Source: Curvibacter microcysteis
GTDB lineage: Bacteria; Pseudomonadota; Gammaproteobacteria; Burkholderiales; Burkholderiaceae_C
Reading direction: 5' to 3'
Assembly: GCF_028649455.1 (NCBI RefSeq)
Contig: NZ_JAQSIO010000011.1
Coordinates: forward strand, 1-64,000
Length of the DNA stretch: 64,000 nt
Of this stretch, positions 1-9,228 are shown in pieces. Made by a program: the position numbers and the translations under genes. How positions within the stretch are numbered: the stretch's first letter is position 1; the number at the start of each line of letters is the position of its first letter. The notes beneath the pieces are model-generated. The model was not told the DNA's origin. It did no database searches and was given only the letters and a program-made list of their open reading frames with translations.

Positions 1-96
1 TTGGTACCACTCCTTCCCATCCCGAACAGGACAGTGAAACGACTCCGCGCCGATGATAGTGCGGGTTCCCGTGTGAAAGTAGGTCATCGTCAGGCT
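1..96 (+). rRNA. rrf: 5S ribosomal RNA, 3' part (truncated by window edge)
   Basis: The first ~96 bases match the conserved 3' three quarters of a bacterial 5S rRNA: the CCCATCCCGAACAGG loop, the GATGATAGTGCGG segment and the terminal GTAGGTCATCGTCAGGC strand. The 5' part lies outside the window. It is followed 13 bases later by a strong terminator, as expected for the last gene of an rRNA operon. The exact 3' end is estimated. Confidence 0.93.
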
Positions 97-108
97 ATTA
101 CAGCCCTC

Positions 109-140
109 AAAACCCCCTCCCTTTACTGGGCGGGGGTTTT
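109..140 (+). terminator. rRNA operon terminator
   Basis: AAAACCCCC and GGGGGTTTT form a GC-rich hairpin ending in a T-run just downstream of the 5S rRNA. It is a typical Rho-independent terminator for the rrn operon. Confidence 0.85.
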
Positions 141-230
141 GTCTTTGGGGACTCCAAAACCACTACCCCCTCTCTCGCCAAACGCCAAACGCAGAGCAGA
201 GCAGAGCAGGCAAGCTCACCACACCCTACA

Positions 231-258
231 CAAAAAAACAGCTCCCAAAGGAGCTGTT
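231..258 (-). terminator. Terminator of the AttH/ABC operon
   Basis: AACAGCTCC and GGAGCTGTT form a 9-bp stem with a CAAA loop. Read on the minus strand the stem is followed by a run of seven T. It lies about 65 bases past the stop of the minus-strand AttH-like gene and would end that operon. Confidence 0.8.
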
Positions 259-322
259 CTTGTTGGCACATCACGCTCAGCGGCGTCTCAAGTTGCATCA
301 AACGCATCGAGTCAAGGCATGC

Positions 323-1522
323 TCACCCAAGGCGCAAGGCCTCCGAATACCCCGTGAGCTCCACGTAACCGCGGCCAATGCACACGCCTTCCGCATTGAA
401 AAGTTCACTCAAGCCCTCCCAATAGACATTACCCGTGGAGCTTCGACTGTCGAGCTCTTGATCGGCCAGCATGGCTTTCACGCGAAATTGGCCCAGAGGG
501 CAGTTGAGTTGCCACTCGACGGGGTATTCGGCCTGTGTCCGGGGACTCTTCCAACGTGCCCCGGGCCGCCATTCGGTGCTGCCCTGGGGGGCACTGTGCA
601 CACGGCCATCGTTGTCTTGCCATGTGGCAGCGTCCCAGATGGGGGTGCCGTCGCGGCCTCGCATGCGAAAGGCCATCAGGCTGCGGCCATCGAACAGGTT
701 CATACCCAACCAGTCCCAGCCCTGGGCTTGCGATGCCATCAATTGGTCGCTCCATTCGTGGTCGAGCCAGGCGCGGCCATGGGGCTGCTGGTTTGGAGGA
801 TCAAGGGGAAAGCGCTGACCTTGCAACTGAATTTCGCCTTGTACCGTCATCTGGGTTTCGCTGTAGTAGCGGCTGTACTGGCGGGCGTCTGGTCCTTTCT
901 GCGACAGACCTTGTTGGCCCTGGAGCAGCAGGGGCTGGGTGCTCTGGAAGTCCAGCAACAGACTGAAATGCTCACTGCTCAGTCTGGCGCGGTAACGAGA
1001 GCCGTTGGGCAAGGCGTCGCGTTGGAGGGTCCAGGGGTGCAAGCCCACATCGGTGTCCTGCTCTGATGCGCGGCTCAGACCCATGCCCAGTCGGGCGCTG
1101 CGTTGCTCGTGCCACAGGCGCTGACCCTGCAGATCCGTCACGGCGGCATGGGCCAAGATCAGTTGCTTGGCTGCGAAGGCCGAGCGCAATCCCTCATTGC
1201 CACGCACGCGGGCGCGGAAAAACGTCAATTGGTAACCAAACAAGCGCCCCCCCGAGCTGGCACTGCCGGTGATGTACCACCATTCAATGGCTTGTTCGGG
1301 GTGGCTGCCAAAGTCACGTGGAAAGTTCAGCGCAGGTACGGCATCCACGGTGGGTGGGCTCATGGGTTTGGCTTGCGCCAGAGGGCTCGCGCTGGTCAAC
1401 GCACAACCCAGTCCTGGGCTGTTCAGCAGCAGGAATTGGCGCAAAAAAGTACGTCGGTCAGGGAAGGGCATGGGGACTTTCAACCAGGGTTCCAACTGCA
1501 CATGGAGGTCGTTGCTCGTCAA
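323..1522 (-). CDS. AttH-like / carotenoid 1,2-hydratase-like (COG5621) exported protein
   Basis: The product belongs to the AttH/COG5621 family of lipocalin-like double beta-barrel proteins (often called predicted secreted hydrolase or CrtC-like). Visible hallmarks are EWWYITG at about residue 80, the GYQLTFFRAR strand, HAAVTD, and the C-terminal GWDWLGMNLFDGRSLMAFRM block. The N-terminus carries DRRTFLRQF and a hydrophobic stretch, which suggests a Tat-like or Sec signal and periplasmic location. Translation probably starts at the TTG four bases after the permease stop, giving 399 aa; an in-frame ATG at 1471, just before the signal, is the alternative. It is the last gene of the ABC operon, the gene order known for AttEFGH-type systems. 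The ligand is unknown; enzymatic activity is not established for this family. Confidence 0.85.
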   Translation of the reverse strand: MTSNDLHVQLEPWLKVPMPFPDRRTFLRQFLLLNSPGLGCALTSASPLAQAKPMSPPTVDAVPALNFPRDFGSHPEQAIEWWYITGSASSGGRLFGYQLTFFRARVRGNEGLRSAFAAKQLILAHAAVTDLQGQRLWHEQRSARLGMGLSRASEQDTDVGLHPWTLQRDALPNGSRYRARLSSEHFSLLLDFQSTQPLLLQGQQGLSQKGPDARQYSRYYSETQMTVQGEIQLQGQRFPLDPPNQQPHGRAWLDHEWSDQLMASQAQGWDWLGMNLFDGRSLMAFRMRGRDGTPIWDAATWQDNDGRVHSAPQGSTEWRPGARWKSPRTQAEYPVEWQLNCPLGQFRVKAMLADQELDSRSSTGNVYWEGLSELFNAEGVCIGRGYVELTGYSEALRLG

Positions 1523-1526
1523 GCGT

Positions 1527-4082
1527 TCACCAATCTTCGCGCACTGCCATCACGGCGTCTTGTCCTACCGCAGCGCGGCCACTGAACCACGCGGTCAGGG
1601 TGCCTGCCGCCACCGTGGCCGCACACAAGCCGATCAGACGGGCCCAGGGCAGGTGGAGTTCCATGCTCCAGTGAAAGCTTTGGGGGTTCACCACCTTCAC
1701 CAACAACAGAGACACCGCCAGGCCCAGCAGAAGGCCGGCCAGGGCGCCAATCCCTGTCCACACCAAGCCCTCACCCGCCACGACGGTGAGGATTTGGCGC
1801 CTCGTCAAACCCAGGTGGGCCAGCAGACCAAACTCTTTGCGTCGGGCCAGTACCTGCGCGCTGAAATTGGCCGCGACGCCAAACAGACCAATGCCAATGG
1901 CCACCGCTTGCAGCCAGTAGGTGACGGCAAAGCTGCGGTCAAAGATGCGCAGTGAATTGCGTCGGATCTCGGCGGAGGAGCTGATCTCGAACTGCCCTGC
2001 CGCTTGTGCATTCAAGGCGGTGACCACCTCGGCCTCGTGCTCTGGCGCATCCAGCCACAGGCCCAGGTCGTTGAACAAGTAGTCGCCACTGAGTGTCTGG
2101 TAATCGGACAGTCCCATGACCACGCTGCCAAATTGACGCGCGTAGTCACGCCAGACCCCAGCCACAAAAAAGCGGGCAGGGGCGACGGGCGACGTTGGCT
2201 GAGCCTGAAAGGCCGTCGCCAGGGCATCCCAGCTCTGCCCCAGTTGGACAGGGTACAAATCCAGCACCGCTTCGCTCACGTAAACGCCGATCTGTCCCGC
2301 CGGCACGGGCAAGGCCTTGCCGATCAGGGGCAGGTTGCCAGCCTGGGGGTCCAAGCTGCGGGCGATCAGGGTCAGATTCGGCTGCCCGGAAGACAAGAGC
2401 AGCGGCCGCAGCCGCAGTCCGCTGACGGCTGCTACATGGGGGAGCGCCGCGATGCGCTCCACTTGGGCAGGGCTGAGGGTGGCCACATCGCTGGCCTGGG
2501 CGCCGCCATTGGCGCGCAGGTACAGCGGAGCGGGTAGCACCTGGTCCAGCCACTCAATCACCGAGCCACGAAAGCTGCTCACCATCACCGTCAGGGCCAC
2601 CGCCAGGCTCAAGCTGGCCACCACCCCACTGATGGCGGAGGCCGCGCTGCCGTTGACGCGTCGCGCCCGCTCCACGGCCAACAAGGGCAACACATGGCGC
2701 TCCAGCCGCCTAGCCAGGGGGGCGTAGGTCCAGCCCATCAGCTCGGGCAGCAGCACAATGCCCCCCAGCAACAGCAAGGCCACCGCGAAATAAGCACCCA
2801 GTGGGATGCCTTGCCAGGGCGGCAGCAGGGCCAGCAGGCCGGCCATGGCCATCAAGCCCAATCCCGCGCCGCCGCGTCGCGCCCCGGTGCTGACTTGCCC
2901 CAGGCCTTTGAGGGCCTGGGCTGGGGCCAGCGCTGCAGCCGATCGGGCTGGCCACCAGCCCCCCAGCAGGGCGGCTGCCACGCCCAAGCCACCATACAGG
3001 GCGGCAGCGGCAGGGCTCCACTGCAACGGCGGTGACGCGCCGGCGAAGTAGCCCCCGCCCAGATCGCCGCCCAGCAGTTGCAAGGCCAGCGCGGCCAGCC
3101 CTGTGCCCAGAGCCAAGCCCAGCGCACTCCCCAGCAGACCCAGCAGCAGCGATTCGGCCAGGACCAACTGCGCTCCTTCCTGCGGGCGCAAACCCAGCAC
3201 GCCGAGCAGTGCAAACTGCCGGGTGCGGCGGGCCACGCTCAAAGACAGCACCGAGAACACCAAAAAGCCGCCCGTGAACAAGGCCACCAAGGCTAGCACC
3301 GTGAGGTTGACCCGGTAGGCCCGGGACAGCTGGTTGACCCGCTGCGCCGCATCCTCCGGTTCACTGGCCAGCACCTGGGCGGGCAAAGACAGGCTTTGCA
3401 GATAGCGCTGCCGGTCGACACCCGGGGCCAGGCGCACATCCAGGCGGCTCAATTGGCCCACAGCGTCAAACAGGTCTTGTCCGGCGGCAATGTCCATCAC
3501 GGCCAGAGGCGGCCCCGAGGCCATGACGCGGCCAGCCCGCTGCAAGTCGGCCTCGCCGCTGGGGGTTTTCAGGCGCACGTGGCGCGTCTCGCCGACCAGG
3601 GCCTGAGCCGAGGCATTCAAGAACACCTGCCCGGCCTGCAAGCCTGCCATCCGGTCCATGCCCGCGTCAGTCAGCGGCAGCAGCTCGGGAGACAGCTGAC
3701 CCAGGCGCAGGGCATCCACGGCGATGACGCGCAAGGCCACCGGGGGCAGATCCGCGCGCAACAACAAAGTGTTGATTTCCAGCAGCGGGGCCACCTCGGC
3801 GCTGCCGTCGTGCAGTGCGACCTGGGTGTAGAGCTGCTCATCCAGCCGACCCTGGCGAGCGCGCAAGATCAGGTCAGCCTGCCCGCTGACCGAGCGCGCG
3901 GCCTGCGCGAATTCGTCCAGCGCGGAGGCGTTGATCAGGTGCACCGAAAAGGCCAGTGCCACGCCCAACATCACCGCTGCGATGGCAGCGGCAGAGCGCC
4001 AGGGGTGTTGGCGCAGCTCCTGCCAGGAAAAGCTGCGGATCAAACCCCACAGAGGCGATGAGCGAATGGCTTGCAATGGCAT
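1527..4082 (-). CDS. FtsX/LolCE-type ABC transporter permease
   Basis: An 851-aa permease of the ABC3/FtsX family. It begins with a membrane anchor (AAAIAAVMLGVALAFSV, about residues 32-50), followed by a large periplasmic MacB_PCD-like domain, then two FtsX blocks of three to four membrane helices (about residues 260-390 and 715-840) separated by a central hydrophobic segment and a second periplasmic domain. This fused, two-repeat architecture replaces separate LolC/LolE-like subunits. It is 47 bases downstream of a LolD-like ATPase and abuts the AttH-like gene, so the three should form one export or lipid-handling machine in the inner membrane. Substrate unknown. Confidence 0.9.
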   Translation of the reverse strand: MPLQAIRSSPLWGLIRSFSWQELRQHPWRSAAAIAAVMLGVALAFSVHLINASALDEFAQAARSVSGQADLILRARQGRLDEQLYTQVALHDGSAEVAPLLEINTLLLRADLPPVALRVIAVDALRLGQLSPELLPLTDAGMDRMAGLQAGQVFLNASAQALVGETRHVRLKTPSGEADLQRAGRVMASGPPLAVMDIAAGQDLFDAVGQLSRLDVRLAPGVDRQRYLQSLSLPAQVLASEPEDAAQRVNQLSRAYRVNLTVLALVALFTGGFLVFSVLSLSVARRTRQFALLGVLGLRPQEGAQLVLAESLLLGLLGSALGLALGTGLAALALQLLGGDLGGGYFAGASPPLQWSPAAAALYGGLGVAAALLGGWWPARSAAALAPAQALKGLGQVSTGARRGGAGLGLMAMAGLLALLPPWQGIPLGAYFAVALLLLGGIVLLPELMGWTYAPLARRLERHVLPLLAVERARRVNGSAASAISGVVASLSLAVALTVMVSSFRGSVIEWLDQVLPAPLYLRANGGAQASDVATLSPAQVERIAALPHVAAVSGLRLRPLLLSSGQPNLTLIARSLDPQAGNLPLIGKALPVPAGQIGVYVSEAVLDLYPVQLGQSWDALATAFQAQPTSPVAPARFFVAGVWRDYARQFGSVVMGLSDYQTLSGDYLFNDLGLWLDAPEHEAEVVTALNAQAAGQFEISSSAEIRRNSLRIFDRSFAVTYWLQAVAIGIGLFGVAANFSAQVLARRKEFGLLAHLGLTRRQILTVVAGEGLVWTGIGALAGLLLGLAVSLLLVKVVNPQSFHWSMELHLPWARLIGLCAATVAAGTLTAWFSGRAAVGQDAVMAVREDW

Positions 4083-4129
4083 GAAGGGCGTCTTGTGCAG
4101 CCGGGTCGAGTGGCCCGGACGGGTGGGGC

Positions 4130-4848
<719 letters not shown>

Positions 4849-4852
<4 letters not shown>

Positions 4853-5823
4853 GGTGGCGTGGCTGGTTGAGAGATCAGCACCCGTTCAGCCGCTTGCAAG
4901 ACCTGGTGCAAGGCATCCGGCGCATCGGCCACCACGATCTGGCGACTCGGCATGCCGCGCAGCCAGGTGAGTTGGCGTTTGGCCAGTTGGCGCGTGGCAA
5001 AGATGCCGCGTTCGCGCAGCTCGGCCAAGGAAAGGGTACCATCCAACGCCTCCCAGGCCTGGCGGTAGCCCACACAGCGCATGGAGGGCAGGTCGGGGTT
5101 CAGGTCGCCGCGCTCGCGCAGTTGCCGTACCTCATCGACCAGGCCTTGGCTCAGCATCTCATCAAAGCGGCGCGCGATGCGCTCGTGCAGCCAGGTACGG
5201 TCGTGCGGCTCCAGCGTCAGCAGCACCAGGGGCAGTCCGGGTGTGGCGCGGCCGGCTCGTCCCGCATGGAAGTGGCTCAGGGTCTGGCCGGTGGCGCGGA
5301 AGACCTCCAAGGCGCGTTGAATGCGTTGCGCATCGTTGGGCGCCAGGCGGGCGGCGGTCTCGGGGTCCACCTGGGCCAGTTCAGCGTGCAAAGCGGGCCA
5401 ACCGCGCTCGGCCGCCTCCGCCTCCAGGGCGGCGCGCAGGGCGGGCTGGGCCGCGGGCATGGGGTCCAGGCCGTCCATCAAGGCCTTGAAGTACAGCATG
5501 GTGCCGCCCACCAGCACCGGCTGGGCACCACGCGCTCGAATGTCGGGCATCAGGCGGAGCACGTCCTGCACGAACTCGGCGGCGCTGTAGGCCTGCAAGG
5601 GGTCGCGGATGTCGATCAGGTGGTGAGGCACCTGGGCCAGCTCGGCCGCCGTGGGCTTGGCCGTGCCCACGTCCATGCCACGGTAAACCAGGGCCGAGTC
5701 GACGCTGATGATTTCAATGCGGTGGCGCTGGGCCAAGGCCAGGGCGGCGGCCGTTTTGCCCGAGGCGGTGGGGCCGGCCAGGGCCAGACAAGGGGGGATC
5801 GGGGCCTGCACGTGGTCAAGCAT
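4849..5823 (-). CDS. miaA: tRNA dimethylallyltransferase MiaA
   Basis: MiaA transfers a dimethylallyl group from DMAPP to N6 of A37 in tRNAs that read UNN codons. The P-loop [14 protein letters not shown] is at residues 15-28, followed by the conserved [19 protein letters not shown] and HHLIDIRDP blocks and DGLDPMP; the C-terminal half carries [11 protein letters not shown] and [13 protein letters not shown]. The length of 324 aa is normal. It overlaps the MFS gene upstream by 8 bases and the ABC ATPase downstream by 4, so the five genes read as one minus-strand unit. Many other bacteria place miaA beside mutL and hfq; here mutL is 3.4 kb away on the same strand. Confidence 0.97.
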
Positions 5824-7057
5824 GGGCGGGCTCCCCGTGGCGTTGCACCAGGGTCCAGGCGGTCAGGGCGATGCAGGCGCTCCAGAACCAGATGCCCAGG
5901 GTCAGCGGGAACACCGTACCGTCCAGGTGTTGTCCCAGCCAGGCGCCCATGCCAAAGGCGATCAGCATCATGCCAAAGCCATTCAGGGCGGAGGCGGCGC
6001 CGGCGGCGTGCGGGAAGGGGCCCACGGCGCCGCTTTGGCCGCAGGGCTGGTGCACGCCGTGGGCCAGCATGAACAGGTAGTAGGGCAGCATGATGGCCCA
6101 GCCGTTGTGCCAGCCCAGCAAGGACAAGCCCCCCATCAAGCTGCCGCCCAGCAGGGTCAGCCCGCCTGCCAGGGCCACGCTGCGCCGCACACCGTAGCGC
6201 GGCAGCATCCAGCGGCAGATGAAGGTGCCTACAAAATAGGCAAACGACATCGAGCACATGATCAGTCCGTAGGCCGTCTTGCCCAGGCCCAGCACCTGAA
6301 TGAACACAAAGGACGAGGACGCTAAAAAGGTGAACAAACCGCCGTACGAGGCGGCCGTCAACACCGAGAAGGCCACAAAAGTTGGGTGGCGCAGGATCTG
6401 CCCCCAGGTGCGCCACAGGGTGGCGGGTTGCAGGGCGCGCGGGTTGCGCTGCTTCAGGCTTTCTTCGAAGCGCAGGGCCAGCAGGCCCAGGGTCAGTGCG
6501 CCGAACACGGCCAGGGCCAGCATGGCGGCGCGCCAGCCCAGGTGGTTGGACAGCAAGCCCCCCAGGGGGGCGCTCAAACAGGCGAACACGCCCAGTCCAG
6601 ACAAACCTTTGGACATCACACGGGCCCCTTCGGCCGGTGCATACAGGTCCCGCACGATGGCACGTGCACCCATCACCCCAGCCCCCATGGCCGCGCCCTG
6701 CACGCAACGCCAGAAGATCAGCGCCTCCATGGACTGCGTCATTGCGCAGCCGATCGCCGACACCGTGTAGGCCACCATGCCCGCTAGCAGCACAGGACGA
6801 CGGCCCCACCGGTCAGACAGCGGTCCCCAGACCAGTTGCGAGCAACCAAAGGCCAACAGCAAGGCGCTGAGGGTCAGTTGGGCCTGGGTCATGCTGGCAC
6901 CAAAGCCCTCTTTCATGGCGGGCAAGGCGGGCAGGTAGAGGTCGGTGGTGACCGGTTGCAGACCCAGCAGCAGGGACAGCACCAGCACCACCAGGCCAGG
7001 GGACATCAGCGTGGCAGGGGCCAGGGAAGTCGAGGAGGCAGAAGAGGAAACAGACAT
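5816..7057 (-). CDS. MFS drug-resistance transporter, Bcr/CflA (DHA1) type
   Basis: A 12-TM major facilitator. [13 protein letters not shown] in TM1, the motif-A loop [14 protein letters not shown] between TM2 and TM3, and RAIVRDLY after TM4 are typical of the Bcr/CflA subgroup of drug/H+ antiporters. I choose the ATG at 7057 (413 aa), which puts the first helix about 15 residues in; an upstream start at 7117 would add 20 poorly conserved residues. It is the first gene of the MFS-miaA-ABC-AttH run and overlaps miaA by 8 bases. The drug or metabolite exported cannot be read from sequence. Confidence 0.9.
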   Translation of the reverse strand: MSVSSSASSTSLAPATLMSPGLVVLVLSLLLGLQPVTTDLYLPALPAMKEGFGASMTQAQLTLSALLLAFGCSQLVWGPLSDRWGRRPVLLAGMVAYTVSAIGCAMTQSMEALIFWRCVQGAAMGAGVMGARAIVRDLYAPAEGARVMSKGLSGLGVFACLSAPLGGLLSNHLGWRAAMLALAVFGALTLGLLALRFEESLKQRNPRALQPATLWRTWGQILRHPTFVAFSVLTAASYGGLFTFLASSSFVFIQVLGLGKTAYGLIMCSMSFAYFVGTFICRWMLPRYGVRRSVALAGGLTLLGGSLMGGLSLLGWHNGWAIMLPYYLFMLAHGVHQPCGQSGAVGPFPHAAGAASALNGFGMMLIAFGMGAWLGQHLDGTVFPLTLGIWFWSACIALTAWTLVQRHGEPAHA

Positions 7058-7235
7058 CCAATCGAGGGTATCAGAAAGCCGCTGATCCGGACTTGTGCAA
7101 GCAGGGGTGGCGTCCACGGCAAACCTGTCACTTAGGCGATGCCTGCACGGCCCGCCCCCCCCTTAACCTTGCCGGGGCGAACTCAGGCCGCGACCTGTGT
7201 GCGCTCATTCCGTTCAACCCGCACAGGAGACGCCC

Positions 7236-8600
7236 ATGACCTCTTTCCTTGTCCGCTCCCAGACGCTGTTGGCCGCGCCGCCAGGGCTTTGGCGCCTTGG
7301 GCTCAGTCGCCTCGCTGCGGCTTTGGGCCTGTTGCTGTCAGCGGGTGCCGTGCCGGTCATGGCCCAATCGCCGGCGCCCACGCTGCCACCGCCTGACAGT
7401 GTGCATTTGGACCGCTTGGGTTACATGAGCACTTTTCCGCCCGAAGGTGCACAGCGGGTGGACCAGAGCAATGCCTACAAATACCCTCAATTGCGTTGGG
7501 TGGTGCAACACCTGCGCGAGTTGCAGCCCACGCGCAACATCCGCCGTGGCAGCGCTCCGGCTTCGGCCTTGCCGGCCGATCCCAAGCCACTGGGCGCACT
7601 GCAGTTCGAGGATGCCAAAGGCCAGAAAATCAGCCTGGAGGCGTGGGCGCAAAGCACCTACACCGATGCTTTGCTGGTCTTGCACCGAGGTCGGGTGGTC
7701 TACGAGCGCTACGACAACCAGATGCAGCCCAGCTCGCCGCACCTGCTGTTTTCTGTCACCAAGTCCTTCACGGGCCTGATGGCCGCGCAACTGGCGCACG
7801 AAGGCCGGCTGGACCCGCAGGCCCTGGTCACCCGCTATGTTCCCGAACTCGCGGGTTCCGCCTGGGGTGACATGAAGGTGCGTGAGGTCATGGACATGAC
7901 CGGCGCCGTGCGCTTCCGTGAAAACTACACCGACCCGAGCAGCGAAATTTTTGGCTATGCCTGGGCCAGTGGCTTGTTGCCACGCCCGGCGGGCTACCAG
8001 GGGGCCGGCAATGTGTACGACTTTCTCAAGACCTTGCCCAAGGATGGCGAACATGGCCAGGCCTTCACCTACCGCACGGTGCACTCCGAGGTGCTGGGCT
8101 GGATCGTCTCGCGTGTCACCGGCCAGCACTGGGCCGACCTCATGAGTCAGCAGCTCTGGCAAAAAATGGGCATGGAAGAGGATGCCTATGTGATGGTCGA
8201 CAGTGTGGGCACGCCTTTGCAGGGCGCAGGCCTCAATGCCACGGCACGGGACCTGGCGCGGGTGGGCGAGATGCTGCGCCTGGGCGGACGCTTCAACGGC
8301 CAAAAAATCTTTGACGCCGCGGTCATCGAGGACACGGCCCGCGGCGGTGACCGCGAACGCTTCAAGGCGGGAGGCCTGCAGGCGGCCCGGCCGGGCTACA
8401 GCTACCGCAACCAGTGGTGGGTGCTGCACAACGCGGACGGCGCCTACGAGGCCGCCGGTGTGCACGGGCAGTTCATCCACATCAATCCGGCCGCGCAGAT
8501 GGTGGTGATCAAGTTGTCCTCCCACCCCGTGGCGGGCGCGGCCTTCACCCACGCCACCACGCTCAAGGCCTGGGCCGCACTGGCCCAAGCCCTGCGCTGA
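7236..8600 (+). CDS. Exported serine hydrolase, beta-lactamase class C / 6-aminohexanoate-dimer hydrolase-like
   Basis: A 454-aa member of the beta-lactamase (class C) family related to NylB-type hydrolases. A signal peptide ends near VMAQS (residues 41-45). The catalytic motif SVTK is at 173-176, a likely Tyr base lies in FTYRTVHSE, and the GVHGQFIHINP strand replaces the KTG box. The chosen ATG has a good Shine-Dalgarno (AGGAG, spacing 6); an in-frame ATG at 7197 lacks one and would put 13 residues before the signal. The gene stands alone. The substrate may be an amide or ester; I see no basis to call it antibiotic resistance. Confidence 0.88.
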   Translation: MTSFLVRSQTLLAAPPGLWRLGLSRLAAALGLLLSAGAVPVMAQSPAPTLPPPDSVHLDRLGYMSTFPPEGAQRVDQSNAYKYPQLRWVVQHLRELQPTRNIRRGSAPASALPADPKPLGALQFEDAKGQKISLEAWAQSTYTDALLVLHRGRVVYERYDNQMQPSSPHLLFSVTKSFTGLMAAQLAHEGRLDPQALVTRYVPELAGSAWGDMKVREVMDMTGAVRFRENYTDPSSEIFGYAWASGLLPRPAGYQGAGNVYDFLKTLPKDGEHGQAFTYRTVHSEVLGWIVSRVTGQHWADLMSQQLWQKMGMEEDAYVMVDSVGTPLQGAGLNATARDLARVGEMLRLGGRFNGQKIFDAAVIEDTARGGDRERFKAGGLQAARPGYSYRNQWWVLHNADGAYEAAGVHGQFIHINPAAQMVVIKLSSHPVAGAAFTHATTLKAWAALAQALR

Positions 8601-8811
8601 CACCGGGCGCCACCGGACGCCACACAGCCCAAAGACCCCGCAGCAGCCTCTGACGCGCTGATCTGGGCACAATGCCGACGCACCTCAACTTGGGGGTGTG
8701 ATCAGGGATGTTTGTCCGAAAGGGATGTGCGGTGGTGAGTGTGTTGGAGAGGGCCGACGACGGCCGATGGCGAGGCCTTGACAGCCCAGGGATGCCACAG
8801 TCGGAGGGCCT

Positions 8812-9141
8812 ATGCCTTTCATCGTGACCGAGGCCTGCATCCAGTGCCGTTACACCGACTGCGTTGAGGTCTGTCCCATGGACTGCTTTGTGGCCGGTCC
8901 CAACTTCCTGGTGATCGACCCGGACGGTTGCATTGACTGCTCGGTCTGCGTGCCACAGTGCCCGGTGCAGGCCATCGTCAATGCCGCCGAGGTGCCGCCG
9001 GATCAAGCCGACTATGTCGCCTTGAATGCCCGGCTGGCCAAGGCGCCGGGCTGGCAGCCCATTCGCCGCCATGAACCTCCGATGGCCGAGCATGTCCATT
9101 GGGCTCAGGTGAGCGCCAAGCGGCATTTGCTGCAGGTGTGA
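8812..9141 (+). CDS. fdxA: 7Fe ferredoxin FdxA
   Basis: A 109-aa ferredoxin binding one 3Fe-4S and one 4Fe-4S cluster. Cysteines are at 9, 12, 17, 21 and 25 (first motif, CIQCRYTDCVEVCPMDC) and at 40, 43, 46 and 50 (CIDCSVCVPQCP). The C-terminal extension WQPIRRHEPPMAEH is typical of the proteobacterial FdxA family. A ribosome-binding site (GGAGG) precedes the ATG. It works as a cytoplasmic electron carrier; partners cannot be told from the context. Confidence 0.96.
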   Translation: MPFIVTEACIQCRYTDCVEVCPMDCFVAGPNFLVIDPDGCIDCSVCVPQCPVQAIVNAAEVPPDQADYVALNARLAKAPGWQPIRRHEPPMAEHVHWAQVSAKRHLLQV

Positions 9142-9228
9142 GCGCCTGGGCGGCCTGCGGCACTGGCGGGCCCAAACCCCCCACGTCGGTGCGTGCCCGA
9201 GGTCGGCACCGATCTCCGTCGGCTTGCT

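Noticed and set aside
1-357. A 118-codon open frame from the first base
   Set aside because: It covers the 5S rRNA and two terminators.
7236-8600. Beta-lactamase-type gene as an antibiotic resistance determinant
   Set aside because: It has SxxK but no KTG box and fits exported NylB-like amide or ester hydrolases; nothing links it to beta-lactams.
8601-8811. Possible small gene or RNA between the serine hydrolase and fdxA
   Set aside because: No supported frame with a ribosome site, no hairpin-T-run, and no tRNA-like fold seen by eye.
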